Shown piece by piece: positions 9,240 through 16,645 of a stretch of DNA of 46,908 nt (positions within the stretch are counted from its first letter, which is position 1; every line of letters starts with the position of its first letter). The notes under the pieces are model-generated. The model saw only the letters and a list, made by a program, of their open reading frames with translations, was not told where the DNA came from and ran no database searches. Location of the stretch: positions 1 through 46,908 of IMG/VR virus record IMGVR_UViG_3300042564_000653; one strand, given 5' to 3'. This stretch comes from a virus. A program made the position numbers and the translations under genes.

Positions 9240-11249
9240 TTAAAATGGGAATATCTCCCTTATGTCGTAAATATGTTGTTTTTGCTCTACTTTTCCTACA
9301 AATTTAGACTTGTTAGCCTGTATTAACGTGTAACCAGATGCCATCGCGGCATCGAACTTGGTCGTCTTGTTAATATCAAACTTTAACCAGTCTTGCAATA
9401 ATCTCATAAAGATAACCTTTTCTACGCTTTCTGTAATGTAGCTTTCGGTAACTTCTGCAATTTGCTGATGCGTCTTAACTGTTGCTGAGATTCCATACTT
9501 GTTGGAATTAGGCATCTTAGTCAAGAACTTCTCATATCCTCTGTACTCAAAGTATTTAATTAAGCCAACTTTGTTATCCTCGGAAAGTATCTCGCATCCA
9601 AAGAAATGACAAAGCTTAATCATATCCTCGTAGAATATCTCAGCCTTTTCAGGTCTATTAAGATATTCAACTAAGAACGTCTCACTAAACTCATCCACCG
9701 CATCATATCTCCTGTACACATATGCAGCACCATCTGACCGCTCTTTACTTGTCGTAATGCTATGGTCAAAAGGGTCAACTGCTATTGCGTACTTCTTATT
9801 CTCCTTTGGAGCTTTCTTTGTTCCATACTCCTCAACCTGATTAAAGCTTGCGTAGTCGTGGACTTGGAATTTCTTATGTACTAAGAACTTTCCATTAGAG
9901 GTCTCGTTAAAAACAACCCTACTGTCACGCTCCGCTTTTTCCCAAACAAATTCTCCACGCAAATATAAATCTTTTTCAGCAATCCACGATATAGATTCCA
10001 TCTGTCTGTTCAATGCCATCGCATCATACAAACAAGTTTCTGCCTCGCTAAAGAATGCTTCGCCGATTGTAAAAGGATTCTTTCTGATAAAAGAAGCTAA
10101 TGCTCGCGGGTCTGTTTCTAGGGCAGCACGTTCTGCCATATAAAACTCTTTGGCTTTTTCTTCGTCGGCTTGACCAAACTTATCATAGAACAATGTCTTA
10201 TACGCTGGCATAAAATATTGATACAACCCTGAACGTGTTCTTCCGTTCTTATTCTTTTCTAATTGATTAGACGCATCCCATAACATCTTAAAAGATTCCC
10301 CGCCATCTTCCATCTCCTCCACAGTTGTAGTGTATAAGGCTTTACCGATAATATGCTCTTCCTGCTGGAGACAGAACTGCAAGACTTGATGTCTGTCGTA
10401 AACGTCAACGTTCTTTGTCTTACCTGCCTCGTCTCCTAAGTATCTATGGAGCTTCATACCGTCATAGGCAAACTTATCTGCAGACTTAAATGTAATAGAG
10501 GATTCTAATTCAATCTTTTCTGCAAAGATGTCGTCTGTCGCACCACGCTTATTAGTCTTAAAGAAACGTAACTCTCCTTTAGGAGTCATACCTTTCTCAG
10601 TATCGTAGATAGGCACAAAGAAATCGGGTAAGTATTTAAACGGCATAACAACACCCTTAGCAAATACGTTGTCCTTAGCGTCTTCGTAAGTCTTAGACTG
10701 GATGCCCGCATTCTTATTCCTGCTGCGAGATGTTAGTTCAAACAAGAAAGCACCCGCGCGCATAGTCTTGCCCTGGCGACGTTTTGTAACCTCAACCATT
10801 CCTAAGCAGTTAGGGTCTTGAACACAGTACTCCAGGAAGTAAAAGAACTCTTTGTCAGTTGCTCGGAACGACGGATAGCCGACGTCCAACTTCCAGTGCA
10901 CCAGGTAAAAGTAATGCAGACCTGTTATATAGGTAGCGTGACCGTTGTTATAGAACCAGAAGCCATTAAGTCTCCTGTCCCATTCTTGGTTGCGGTATTC
11001 TTGCAGCTCAGGATTAAAGTAACCAGGGTTTGTTTTCTGGGTATTAATTTCTTTCTTGCGCTTTGTTTCGTAGTCCTTTGGTGGCTCAGGTCTTTCCCAG
11101 TACTGATAGTCTTTCTTAACAGACCGCGACATAATCTCCCTCTTCTCCCACTGGTTAGTAATAATGTTGAACACATACCCGTTCGGAGGTACACTTACCT
11201 TAATGCCATTAATCTCATACTCCTTACCCTTGGCGTGCTTCCTATACAT
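9240..11249 (-). CDS. terL: Terminase large subunit, 669 aa
   Basis: This is the DNA-packaging motor. A Walker A-type loop TKRRQGKT is at residues 155-162 and a Walker B strand ending LGDEAGKT at 271-278. The C-terminal RNase H-like nuclease half has KYAIAVDPFDHS (Asp near residue 490), a second acidic cluster LSEDNK and a late KFDAAMASGY. The ATPase pumps DNA through the portal and the nuclease cuts the concatemer. It overlaps the upstream candidate small terminase by 8 bases. Residues 1-150 are an N-terminal extension rich in aromatic residues. Confidence 0.9.
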   Translation of the reverse strand: MYRKHAKGKEYEINGIKVSVPPNGYVFNIITNQWEKREIMSRSVKKDYQYWERPEPPKDYETKRKKEINTQKTNPGYFNPELQEYRNQEWDRRLNGFWFYNNGHATYITGLHYFYLVHWKLDVGYPSFRATDKEFFYFLEYCVQDPNCLGMVEVTKRRQGKTMRAGAFLFELTSRSRNKNAGIQSKTYEDAKDNVFAKGVVMPFKYLPDFFVPIYDTEKGMTPKGELRFFKTNKRGATDDIFAEKIELESSITFKSADKFAYDGMKLHRYLGDEAGKTKNVDVYDRHQVLQFCLQQEEHIIGKALYTTTVEEMEDGGESFKMLWDASNQLEKNKNGRTRSGLYQYFMPAYKTLFYDKFGQADEEKAKEFYMAERAALETDPRALASFIRKNPFTIGEAFFSEAETCLYDAMALNRQMESISWIAEKDLYLRGEFVWEKAERDSRVVFNETSNGKFLVHKKFQVHDYASFNQVEEYGTKKAPKENKKYAIAVDPFDHSITTSKERSDGAAYVYRRYDAVDEFSETFLVEYLNRPEKAEIFYEDMIKLCHFFGCEILSEDNKVGLIKYFEYRGYEKFLTKMPNSNKYGISATVKTHQQIAEVTESYITESVEKVIFMRLLQDWLKFDINKTTKFDAAMASGYTLIQANKSKFVGKVEQKQHIYDIREIFPF

Positions 11250-11802
11250 TAGCTATTGTTTCAGGCGTTAAATTAAGTATTTCTTTCTTCTTCTCTTTGG
11301 TATCCCCAAACAGTTTATCTTCGTAGGATTCAATCCGTTTGATAATCGCATCACACTCCTGCATTAACTTGGTCTTAATCTCAAGTGCCTGCAGTTTATC
11401 CTTGTCATTCTTGAAATCCTTAATAGGAGTCAATAATTCTTGCTGATATTGCCACAATACCTCCTCGTTAGCCGTCAGTATTGACCACACCTTGGACGAT
11501 TGATGGCGCAGGTACATATTGATATAGACAAGCAGATTATCGTTCCTTAAATCAAAGATACTCTCTAGGTCGCCCTTAAGTCCAGCCATCTCAGCAGCCT
11601 CCTCCTTACGCTCCTGTATGTTCGATATCTTTAATCGCAGTGGACTCTTCTGGTCGTATATCAGTCCAACGTAAATGATAAGTGGAATATCTGAACTGGG
11701 TGGGTTACCAAATACCTGTTTGATAATCGGATTTTTTCCAAGGTTCTCTGAGAGAACAGGAATTGCTAAATCGGAAAACTCTTCGTTGTTAAATAATGCC
11801 AT
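11242..11802 (-). CDS. Candidate terminase small subunit, 186 aa
   Basis: Placed immediately upstream of and overlapping the large terminase, with the helical, charged composition of a small terminase: a central helical stretch (NIQERKEEAAEMAGLKGDLE), then QALEIKTKLMQECDAIIKRI and a lysine-rich tail. I cannot see a clear helix-turn-helix, so the call rests on position and size. It would recognise the packaging site and regulate the motor. Confidence 0.5.
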   Translation of the reverse strand: MALFNNEEFSDLAIPVLSENLGKNPIIKQVFGNPPSSDIPLIIYVGLIYDQKSPLRLKISNIQERKEEAAEMAGLKGDLESIFDLRNDNLLVYINMYLRHQSSKVWSILTANEEVLWQYQQELLTPIKDFKNDKDKLQALEIKTKLMQECDAIIKRIESYEDKLFGDTKEKKKEILNLTPETIANV

Positions 11803-11956
11803 ATCTTATTACTTCCTACTATATGTTACGCGGTATTGAATCGGCGGGCGGCGCGGCGTCCCAATTCTTTTTTTTCTTTTTTTTTCTTTTAGGTTGATGA
11901 GTTTGAGCTCCGCGATATATAGTATTTATTATTCTTATTTATTACCTTATATATTA
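11803..11956. other. AT-rich, homopolymer-rich intergenic flank of the iterons
   Basis: No gene. A short GC-rich patch (about 11841-11862) is followed by a T-tract with three long T runs (about 11869-11899), then a strongly AT-rich stretch (about 11918-11956) that abuts the first iteron. The AT-rich part is the natural candidate for a DNA unwinding element if the adjacent repeats act as an origin. The T-tract reads as poly-A on the transcribed minus strand, so it is not a terminator for the late genes. Confidence 0.5.
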
Positions 11957-12073
11957 TGTGGTAAAATTCAACCATAGGTATGGTCATTTTTTACCAGAGG
12001 GTATGGTCAAATTCAACCATAGGGGTATGGTCATTTTTTACCAGAGGGGGGGGTATGGTCAAATTCAACCATA
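11957..12073. repeat. Five palindromic iterons (intergenic cluster)
   Basis: Five 20-bp units of the form TATGGT-N8-ACCATA lie at 11957-11976, 11979-11998, 12002-12021, 12026-12045 and 12054-12073; some ends vary (TGTGGT, ACCAGA). The cores alternate between two types, AAAATTCA/CAAATTCA and CATTTTTT. Units are separated by runs of 2, 3, 4 and 8 G, giving start spacings of 22, 23, 24 and 28. The same unit occurs four times inside the initiator gene at 19295-19384, with the CATTTTTT core there in reverse complement. The cluster ends 5 bases before the stop of the cochaperonin gene. Likely role: binding sites for the phage initiator, as a second origin, enhancer or control element. Confidence 0.85.
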
Positions 12074-12078
12074 GGGGG

Positions 12079-12723
12079 TCAAGCTTTTGCACACAAAATA
12101 TCGCCCTGACGCACCGTATAGTACTCTTTCCCCTCGATGGTGTTTTTAAAGTTTGAGTTTTTATTGATGATTACCATTGCTCCTTGACCAACTTTTAGCT
12201 CGTCCGACCCAACTAATGGCTTACCAATGTGTGAAAGTCTTGCAAATTTTGTTGACGTCTTTTTGTTGAGTCCAATCACTAGTCCAGAAGCAGATGTTAT
12301 CGCTTCAACTTTTTGACCAGAGACTTCAACGGTGTCAAACTGTTCTTCAACCACCTGCTCACACAGAGTCCAGCCTCCAACAGGCAATATATTACCACTC
12401 CTAACGACACAAAATACCCAATAATAAGGTACTTTATAATAGTTCCCGTAGATACAGTTCGTTTCATCGGATGTTGTTAAGTAATGAAAGTAAATAATGT
12501 CCCCTACTTGCACTTCTTTCTCAATCTCTACTGACTCCTCATTGTATGCTTTGCCATCTGGTACAGCGATTACTCTACCATAGATTCTAGCGTAGTGTGT
12601 AGGATTAAATTCAGGGTCTATATGGAGCTTCAAGTTACCGTATTGGACAGTATCATCCAAGGCAGCACCGACTTCAACCACGACCGTATTTGGTGGCGAT
12701 TTTTTGATATCGTAAGTAAGCAT
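12079..12723 (-). CDS. Tandem GroES-like cochaperonin, 214 aa
   Basis: Two GroES-like halves are visible. Half one has GRVIAVP (49-55), VQVGDIIYFHY (71-81) and VRSGNILPVGG (107-117). Half two has ARLSHIGKP (161-169), KVGQGAMVIINK (177-188) and GKEYYTVRQGDILCA (198-212), which follows the GroES pattern of a GD-type strand, then EEYLILRESDILA. Phage cochaperonins such as T4 gp31 replace GroES so that host GroEL can fold the capsid protein, and this gene heads the virion operon, which fits. GroES is normally ~95 aa with one domain; two fused domains resemble the plant Cpn20 arrangement. A minus-strand promoter lies just upstream. Confidence 0.65.
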   Translation of the reverse strand: MLTYDIKKSPPNTVVVEVGAALDDTVQYGNLKLHIDPEFNPTHYARIYGRVIAVPDGKAYNEESVEIEKEVQVGDIIYFHYLTTSDETNCIYGNYYKVPYYWVFCVVRSGNILPVGGWTLCEQVVEEQFDTVEVSGQKVEAITSASGLVIGLNKKTSTKFARLSHIGKPLVGSDELKVGQGAMVIINKNSNFKNTIEGKEYYTVRQGDILCAKA

Positions 12724-12749
12724 CTAAATGTTTGTTTGGTTTGTAAACG

Positions 12750-12781
12750 TAAATATATACAGATATTCCCAGATTGTCAAT
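12750..12781 (-). promoter_or_regulatory. Minus-strand promoter of the virion block
   Basis: The minus strand reads ATTG (12781-12778), a 20-base gap, then TATATTTA (12757-12750), one mismatch per box from TTTG-N20-TAnnTTTG. The same stretch also reads TTGACA-N17-TATATT. It lies 27 bases upstream of the cochaperonin start and probably drives the leftward genes. Confidence 0.55.
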
Positions 12782-13297
12782 TTTTAGGAGCGTGTAGCTG
12801 TTCTCGCAGGGTTATATATATTATCCGACGGGTCGCGCCACGGATTGGCAAACGGGATTTTGCGAGCGGGTGGGGTCGCTTTTGCGTTTTCAATTTCCAA
12901 AATTTGCCCCCTGTGCCAGGCTACCAGGCGACGCGCTACACTGTGCCCACAGTTCACACGCTTACACAGTACACGCGCCAGCATACCCACGCCCACCCCC
13001 ACACGCGCGAACAAATAACGCCTAGACTTTGCAATGTAACCGCGTAAAATGTAAACGCGTGCACCTGTTCGCGAGGAATTCCCCGCCTCACATCTAACGC
13101 CCCCACAGTACCCGCCAGCTGTCGCGCATTTACCAGGGACGCAATCACACAGGACGCGCGCGCAATAGGGGGAAATATGGGTACGCGTTTACCTGGTAAA
13201 TATGGGCATTTTTACCTGTGTTTTACCTGGTATTGTTAGCGCATAAAATCACGCATTTTCATTGTACTTTTCTAATAATTCATTGTATTCTCATTTT
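12782..13297. other. Non-coding divergent control region, GC-rich
   Basis: This lies between the leftward virion block and the rightward early block. From about 12820 to 13185 the sequence is much richer in G and C than the rest of the window, with many CGCG steps. Frames on both strands here give only Arg/Cys/His-rich, low-quality peptides, so I call no gene. Its right part holds the short repeats at 13173-13229. It is probably a regulatory or packaging region; nothing more specific can be supported. Confidence 0.5.
13173..13229. repeat. Short direct repeats and palindrome upstream of the early promoter
   Basis: AAATATGGG occurs at 13173-13181 and 13198-13206 (25-base period). TTTACCTG occurs at 13188-13195, 13211-13218 and 13222-13229. 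The first of these is part of a perfect 13-bp palindrome, TTTACCTGGTAAA, at 13188-13200. Candidate operator for an early repressor or activator. Confidence 0.5.
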
Positions 13298-13365
13298 TTC
13301 GTCGACACATTACGCCAGTTCGTCGACTATTATTTGGAACTTATTACCCTATTGTATTAACCTTG
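13298..13365 (+). promoter_or_regulatory. Early promoter 1 with paired TTCGTCGA sites
   Basis: Two TTCGTCGA sites (13298-13305, 13319-13326) lie 21 bases apart, followed by a -33 TTTG (13333-13336), a 21-base gap and a -7 box TAACCTTG (13358-13365; consensus TAnnTTTG, one mismatch). It lies 50 bases before the first early gene. The same arrangement recurs at 16151-16216. The sites sit two helical turns apart just upstream of -33, a position typical of an activator. Confidence 0.65.
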
Positions 13366-13414
13366 TGACATAATCAAACGGCGCAAAAACGCCCCCACAT
13401 AAAAAACGCATACA

Positions 13415-13702
13415 ATGAAAGCAACGAAAAAACAACTATTCGAAATGTACACAGCAAGCCCGCTAATGTTTGGTTCCCTGGGTGCAAAGGTTTTGAGCGA
13501 GAGCGCAAACGCAAGAGAGCTAAAAGGAAATTTAGCGTACTACCTGGAAAAATACGAGTGCCTGGCGTCACAGCGTAGCGAAAGAAAGTATTTTCACGGT
13601 AAGGCGTATTTGACAACCCAGGACAGCGCGTTTAGACTAGTGACGACCCTTAGAGCAATTATTGCATTTATGGAATGGGACGTAAATAAAATGAGCTATT
13701 AA
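13415..13702 (+). CDS. Unknown early protein, 95 aa
   Basis: First gene of the rightward block, ~50 bases after early promoter 1. It is basic and probably alpha-helical (KATKKQLFEMYTASPLMFG; LRAIIAFMEWDV near the C-terminus), with no recognised domain. First-gene placement behind a strong promoter is common for host-takeover or anti-defence proteins, but nothing in the sequence proves that. Confidence 0.6.
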   Translation: MKATKKQLFEMYTASPLMFGSLGAKVLSESANARELKGNLAYYLEKYECLASQRSERKYFHGKAYLTTQDSAFRLVTTLRAIIAFMEWDVNKMSY

Positions 13703-13728
13703 TATAAACTAACTAAACAAAAGAAATA

Positions 13729-13962
13729 ATGAACAATTCAACTAATTACGCACAGCAACAAGACCGCAAATTTTACACAGCTAACGCGGTTACAGTTTAC
13801 GGGGGTCTATTAATGGTATTAGCTCCCCTGGTGGCGTCTTGCTTCGAGACTATCCACCGCCCAGAAATGCTAGAAAATTACGGCGTGCCTATGGTGGTGG
13901 GCACACTTATCACGGCGCTAGGATTTGTACAGCGCGCAACATATAAACCATTAAACAAGTAA
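13729..13962 (+). CDS. Small membrane protein, 77 aa
   Basis: Two likely membrane helices: AVTVYGGLLMVLAPLVASCF (about residues 20-39) and VPMVVGTLITALGFVQ (about 53-68). The N-terminus is short and polar and the C-terminus basic. It is the first of three consecutive tiny membrane-protein genes. Function unknown; a holin or membrane-stress role is possible but unsupported. Confidence 0.6.
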   Translation: MNNSTNYAQQQDRKFYTANAVTVYGGLLMVLAPLVASCFETIHRPEMLENYGVPMVVGTLITALGFVQRATYKPLNK

Positions 13963-13966
13963 GGCA

Positions 13967-14068
13967 ATGACAAAGACACTTAAAACCCTAGAAATTATTT
14001 TTGCCCTGGTGGCGCTTTATTCACTATCACGGGCTTCTATCGAATTATTTCACATCTTAAACGCTTAG
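13967..14068 (+). CDS. Tiny single-span membrane protein, 33 aa
   Basis: ATG at 13967 follows the previous stop by 4 bases, and TAG is at 14066. One hydrophobic helix (LEIIFALVALYSLSRASIEL) fills most of the protein after a basic start MTKTLKT. It lies in a run of three membrane-protein genes with tight spacing, which supports its being real despite its size. Confidence 0.5.
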   Translation: MTKTLKTLEIIFALVALYSLSRASIELFHILNA

Positions 14069-14073
14069 AAATT

Positions 14074-14196
14074 ATGAACACATTAAATAAAGTAATAGTA
14101 TATTTTTTAGGAGAGGAAGCCGCCCAGGACAAAGGCGAACTATTAACGGCTTTATTAATTGCCACCCTATGCGCTTTTTTACTCCCTTTAATGTAA
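14074..14196 (+). CDS. Tiny membrane protein, 40 aa
   Basis: ATG at 14074, 5 bases after the preceding stop. A short amphipathic start (MNTLNKVIVYFLGEEAAQ) is followed by a hydrophobic C-terminal helix (LLTALLIATLCAFLLPLM). Function unknown. The three small membrane genes in a row are candidates for lysis or superinfection functions because no holin is recognised elsewhere. Confidence 0.5.
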   Translation: MNTLNKVIVYFLGEEAAQDKGELLTALLIATLCAFLLPLM

Positions 14197-14217
14197 ACCC
14201 CTTAAACACCCCAAACA

Positions 14218-14652
14218 ATGAACACACACGCAAAGAAACACGCTTTTAACTACATCCTAAACAGTATCGACGGCGACGGCTACGGCGTAAACCTGGCGAC
14301 AGATAAACAAAAGATTGATTTTGTCTATAACACATTTAAAAGCGAATACGCGCACAATATCAAGTATTACGGAGGTAATGAAGTCCGCGCCTTTGCGGAG
14401 TATTTGCCAGGCTTGCCAAGCTGTATCAATATAGAATACAGGAATGAGGAAATTTTAAATCTGGCGTTTGAATGGGGCTCGATTATGTCCAGCGACTGGG
14501 GCACCTGGGGAGCTAGCCCAAAGGAGGCGAAGCAAGCGCAAAAGATACTAGACAACTGGTTTAATTACATAGCTATTAATTTTTTCCAGCTAAAAAACAA
14601 ACTAACAAACAAAGAAAATTTGAGTAACGCGTACAATTTAGAAACAGTTTAA
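14218..14652 (+). CDS. Flavobacteriia-phage-type small protein, 144 aa
   Basis: It resembles a family of unknown function that I associate with phages and plasmids of Flavobacteriia: an N-terminal NTHAKKHAFNYI helix, FKSEYAHNI, then the signature EYLPGLPSCINIEYRNEEIL followed by a Trp-containing helix and a WFNYIA motif. No catalytic residues are evident. The preceding ATG context (ccaaacaatg) is A-rich without a Shine-Dalgarno, as usual in Bacteroidota. The family match is from memory. Confidence 0.6.
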   Translation: MNTHAKKHAFNYILNSIDGDGYGVNLATDKQKIDFVYNTFKSEYAHNIKYYGGNEVRAFAEYLPGLPSCINIEYRNEEILNLAFEWGSIMSSDWGTWGASPKEAKQAQKILDNWFNYIAINFFQLKNKLTNKENLSNAYNLETV

Positions 14653-14665
14653 ACAAGCAAAGACA

Positions 14666-14935
14666 ATGAGCCCACAAATAACACAAACAACGGAAAGATA
14701 CCAAAAGGACGGCAGAGCCTGGAAGCTATACGAAACAGAGACCGAAGCCGTAGACCTTAAAACAGTGGAAAGAATAGCGGACAGCGTCAAATTTTTTCGA
14801 CGCCTGGGAGGCACAGAAACGCTAATAAAAGGCTATACCTGCGCAGGATATAACCCCGTAAAATTGACAAGCACCAGCCCCGACAAGACGGCGCGCACGG
14901 TTCGGACATTTAATTATTCATACAATGAAATTTGA
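14666..14935 (+). CDS. Unknown early protein, 89 aa
   Basis: Not recognised. Polar, with a helical centre (VERIADSVKFFRRLGGTETL) and a Ser/Thr-rich C-terminus. Its last 11 bases overlap the start of the next gene, indicating coupled translation. Confidence 0.55.
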   Translation: MSPQITQTTERYQKDGRAWKLYETETEAVDLKTVERIADSVKFFRRLGGTETLIKGYTCAGYNPVKLTSTSPDKTARTVRTFNYSYNEI

Positions 14936-15131
14936 CAGCATAGAACAAGGCGCAAACGTACAGCACACCGCGCGCGAACTTAACCAGCTAATGGCGATAA
15001 TTAAACAGACGCCCGAAATAGACACGACGCAAGAGCGCCACGAATTAAACACACTTTTAATAGACTTATATATTAAACTAATGAACGCGGGAGACCTGGC
15101 GAAACAGGCACGCACACACATAAACAAATAA
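14925..15131 (+). CDS. Unknown helical protein, 68 aa
   Basis: Not recognised. Almost entirely helical and charged (TARELNQLMAIIKQTPEI; HELNTLLIDLYIKLMNAGDL), so a small coiled-coil or bundle protein is likely. Starts inside the end of the 89-aa gene. Confidence 0.55.
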   Translation: MKFDSIEQGANVQHTARELNQLMAIIKQTPEIDTTQERHELNTLLIDLYIKLMNAGDLAKQARTHINK

Positions 15132-15141
15132 AACGCACACA

Positions 15142-15342
15142 ATGAAAACGGAATTTATCGTCTGGGGTTACGCACCCGAAAAGGACTACGAACAAATTTT
15201 ATACACTAACAGCGAAACCCACGAGCGCGCGCGCCAGGTTTGCCAGACGCTAGAAGCTAAACACGGGTGCAAAAATACCCGCGTGCAAGTCCTGAATTTT
15301 AGCGACAAAGAAAATCTATTTATAAAATCTTTAAACCTCTAA
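15142..15342 (+). CDS. Unknown early protein, 66 aa
   Basis: Not recognised. A strand-helix-strand pattern (TEFIVWGYAP; ERARQVCQTLEAKHG; RVQVLNFS) suggests a small ferredoxin-like alpha/beta fold. Follows the previous gene by 10 bases. Confidence 0.55.
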   Translation: MKTEFIVWGYAPEKDYEQILYTNSETHERARQVCQTLEAKHGCKNTRVQVLNFSDKENLFIKSLNL

Positions 15343-15346
15343 GAAT

Positions 15347-15547
15347 ATGCAAACGGCTAACAAATGGGCGGAATTAGACGCCCTAAATTTAAACGGCTTT
15401 ATCTGTTACGCAAAGGAAAAGCGAGGCAAGCGCGGGAACCTGTTTACCTACTATTTCACAAAGAAAGACGGGGATAAATACCTGGATATAAAAGTCCGCG
15501 ACCTGGAAAGCGTAGAGCTCCAATTGAAATACCAGGTAACAAAATAA
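15347..15547 (+). CDS. Unknown early protein, 66 aa
   Basis: Not recognised. Basic, beta-rich (GFICYAKEKRGKRGNLFTYY then FTKKDGDKYLDIKVRDL), possibly a small beta-barrel. 4 bases after the preceding stop. Confidence 0.55.
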   Translation: MQTANKWAELDALNLNGFICYAKEKRGKRGNLFTYYFTKKDGDKYLDIKVRDLESVELQLKYQVTK

Positions 15548-15577
15548 TAAATTCCACTATCAAAAATTAACACAGCA

Positions 15578-16147
15578 ATGGAAACAATTAAAATAGACGC
15601 ATACAGCATTAAGGAACTAACAGGCACGGCGCAACAGCGCGCAAAGGACCGAATCTATGAAATTTTAGAGGACGTTTTCCTGGATACAATACAAAACGAA
15701 ATTAGCGAGTATTTTATACCTGAATTTATTAACAGCAAAGGATTTGACGCGGATAATGTTTTTTATTCCCTATCCTATTCCCAGGGAGACGGCGCAATGT
15801 TTGAGGGGCGGGTAAATGATATTTCAAAATTCACAGCTAACAAGCGCGCTATTAAGGTATTAAGCGAATACGGGATATATGCTAAATTCACGCACAAAGG
15901 ACGGTATTACCACGAAAAAAGCTACGATTTTACGCTAGACTTTCCAGAATTAAAACCTACTCAATACAGACTAAAAGAAGAATTCGAAAAGATAGAGCAA
16001 AACATTATTGACGTCTACGAAGAAACCTGCAAGGAAATTTATAAGCAAATCCAGGCGCACCACGAAGCGCACACAAGCGAAGAAAATATCTTTGACTTTG
16101 CAGACGGTAACGGCTATCAATTTAATGAGAGAGGGCACCTAATTTAA
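15578..16147 (+). CDS. Phage protein with SLSYSQGDGA motif, 189 aa
   Basis: Contains YSLSYSQGDGAMFEG (about residues 63-77). This motif is shared by hypothetical phage proteins that are sometimes annotated, without proof I know of, as antitoxins of stability systems. It also has a long helical C-terminal half rich in Glu, Lys and His. Last gene before the second copy of the TTCGTCGA promoter, so it closes the first early transcription unit. Biochemical role unknown. Confidence 0.6.
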   Translation: METIKIDAYSIKELTGTAQQRAKDRIYEILEDVFLDTIQNEISEYFIPEFINSKGFDADNVFYSLSYSQGDGAMFEGRVNDISKFTANKRAIKVLSEYGIYAKFTHKGRYYHEKSYDFTLDFPELKPTQYRLKEEFEKIEQNIIDVYEETCKEIYKQIQAHHEAHTSEENIFDFADGNGYQFNERGHLI

Positions 16148-16150
16148 GCG

Positions 16151-16216
16151 TTCGTCGACACATTTAGCCCGTTCGTCGATATTATTTGACACGGGCTAAA
16201 CTTAAACATACCTTTG
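16151..16216 (+). promoter_or_regulatory. Early promoter 2 with paired TTCGTCGA sites
   Basis: Second copy of the early control element. TTCGTCGA lies at 16151-16158 and 16172-16179 (21-base period), -33 TTTG at 16185-16188, a 20-base gap, and a -7 box TACCTTTG at 16209-16216, a full match to TAnnTTTG. It drives the unit starting at 16235. The likely start ATG (16235) is preferred over an upstream TTG because the TTG lies within the -7 box. Confidence 0.75.
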
Positions 16217-16234
16217 ACATACAAACAAATCGCA

Positions 16235-16417
16235 ATGAAAAAAGAATTTAGAGTAAACCCGCAAATAGGTCGCGCGAAGTACAGCATAAGCGCGCACAAT
16301 GGCACTAAAACCCATAGCGACGGAAGCGCATTCTGGGACATAGAAATTTTCAATAACAAATTAAACCTAATTAAAGCGATTAGGAGATACGAAATTAACG
16401 GATACACACTAAACTAA
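16235..16417 (+). CDS. Unknown early protein, 60 aa
   Basis: Starts at ATG 16235, the first start codon downstream of early promoter 2. Basic and beta-rich N-terminally (KKEFRVNPQIGRAKYSISAH), with a short helix (KLNLIKAIRRYEI). Family not recognised. Confidence 0.55.
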   Translation: MKKEFRVNPQIGRAKYSISAHNGTKTHSDGSAFWDIEIFNNKLNLIKAIRRYEINGYTLN

Positions 16418-16423
16418 AACACA

Positions 16424-16624
16424 ATGGGACTAACTAAATCCGAAGACATTTGGACCTGTTTCGAATGCAGTGAATTAAAAGGTCGACACGACCAGTATTT
16501 TGACGGCAGATGCGAGAAGTGCCACGCTGATAAGCAAGAGCGCGAAGCTGATAAGATTTTCAGAGCTAATATGTTACAGCAGATACGCGACCAGGCAAAT
16601 CTGCAATACTTTGGATTCAATTAG
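16424..16624 (+). CDS. Small zinc-finger protein, 66 aa
   Basis: Two Cys pairs, WTCFEC (about residues 11-16) and RCEKCHADK (about 28-36), form a four-Cys zinc-binding knuckle, followed by a basic helix (READKIFRANMLQQIRDQAN). Likely a small nucleic-acid or protein-binding factor in early infection. Partner unknown. Confidence 0.6.
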   Translation: MGLTKSEDIWTCFECSELKGRHDQYFDGRCEKCHADKQEREADKIFRANMLQQIRDQANLQYFGFN

Positions 16625-16645
16625 AACACTAAACTAAAACACACA

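Noticed and set aside
10818-11252. Long plus-strand frame opposite the terminase gene
   Set aside because: It is antisense to the well-supported large terminase gene and its product is a hydrophobic, Leu/Val/Cys-rich shadow translation.
11841-11900. GC-rich patch followed by a long T-tract as a terminator
   Set aside because: The T-tract lies on the plus strand, where no gene is transcribed toward it; on the transcribed minus strand it is poly-A and precedes the GC-rich patch.
12595-13148. Overlapping open frames on both strands in the GC-rich control region
   Set aside because: Products are Arg/His/Cys/Thr-rich without domain-like patterns, they overlap one another and the cochaperonin gene, and promoters and repeats account for the region.
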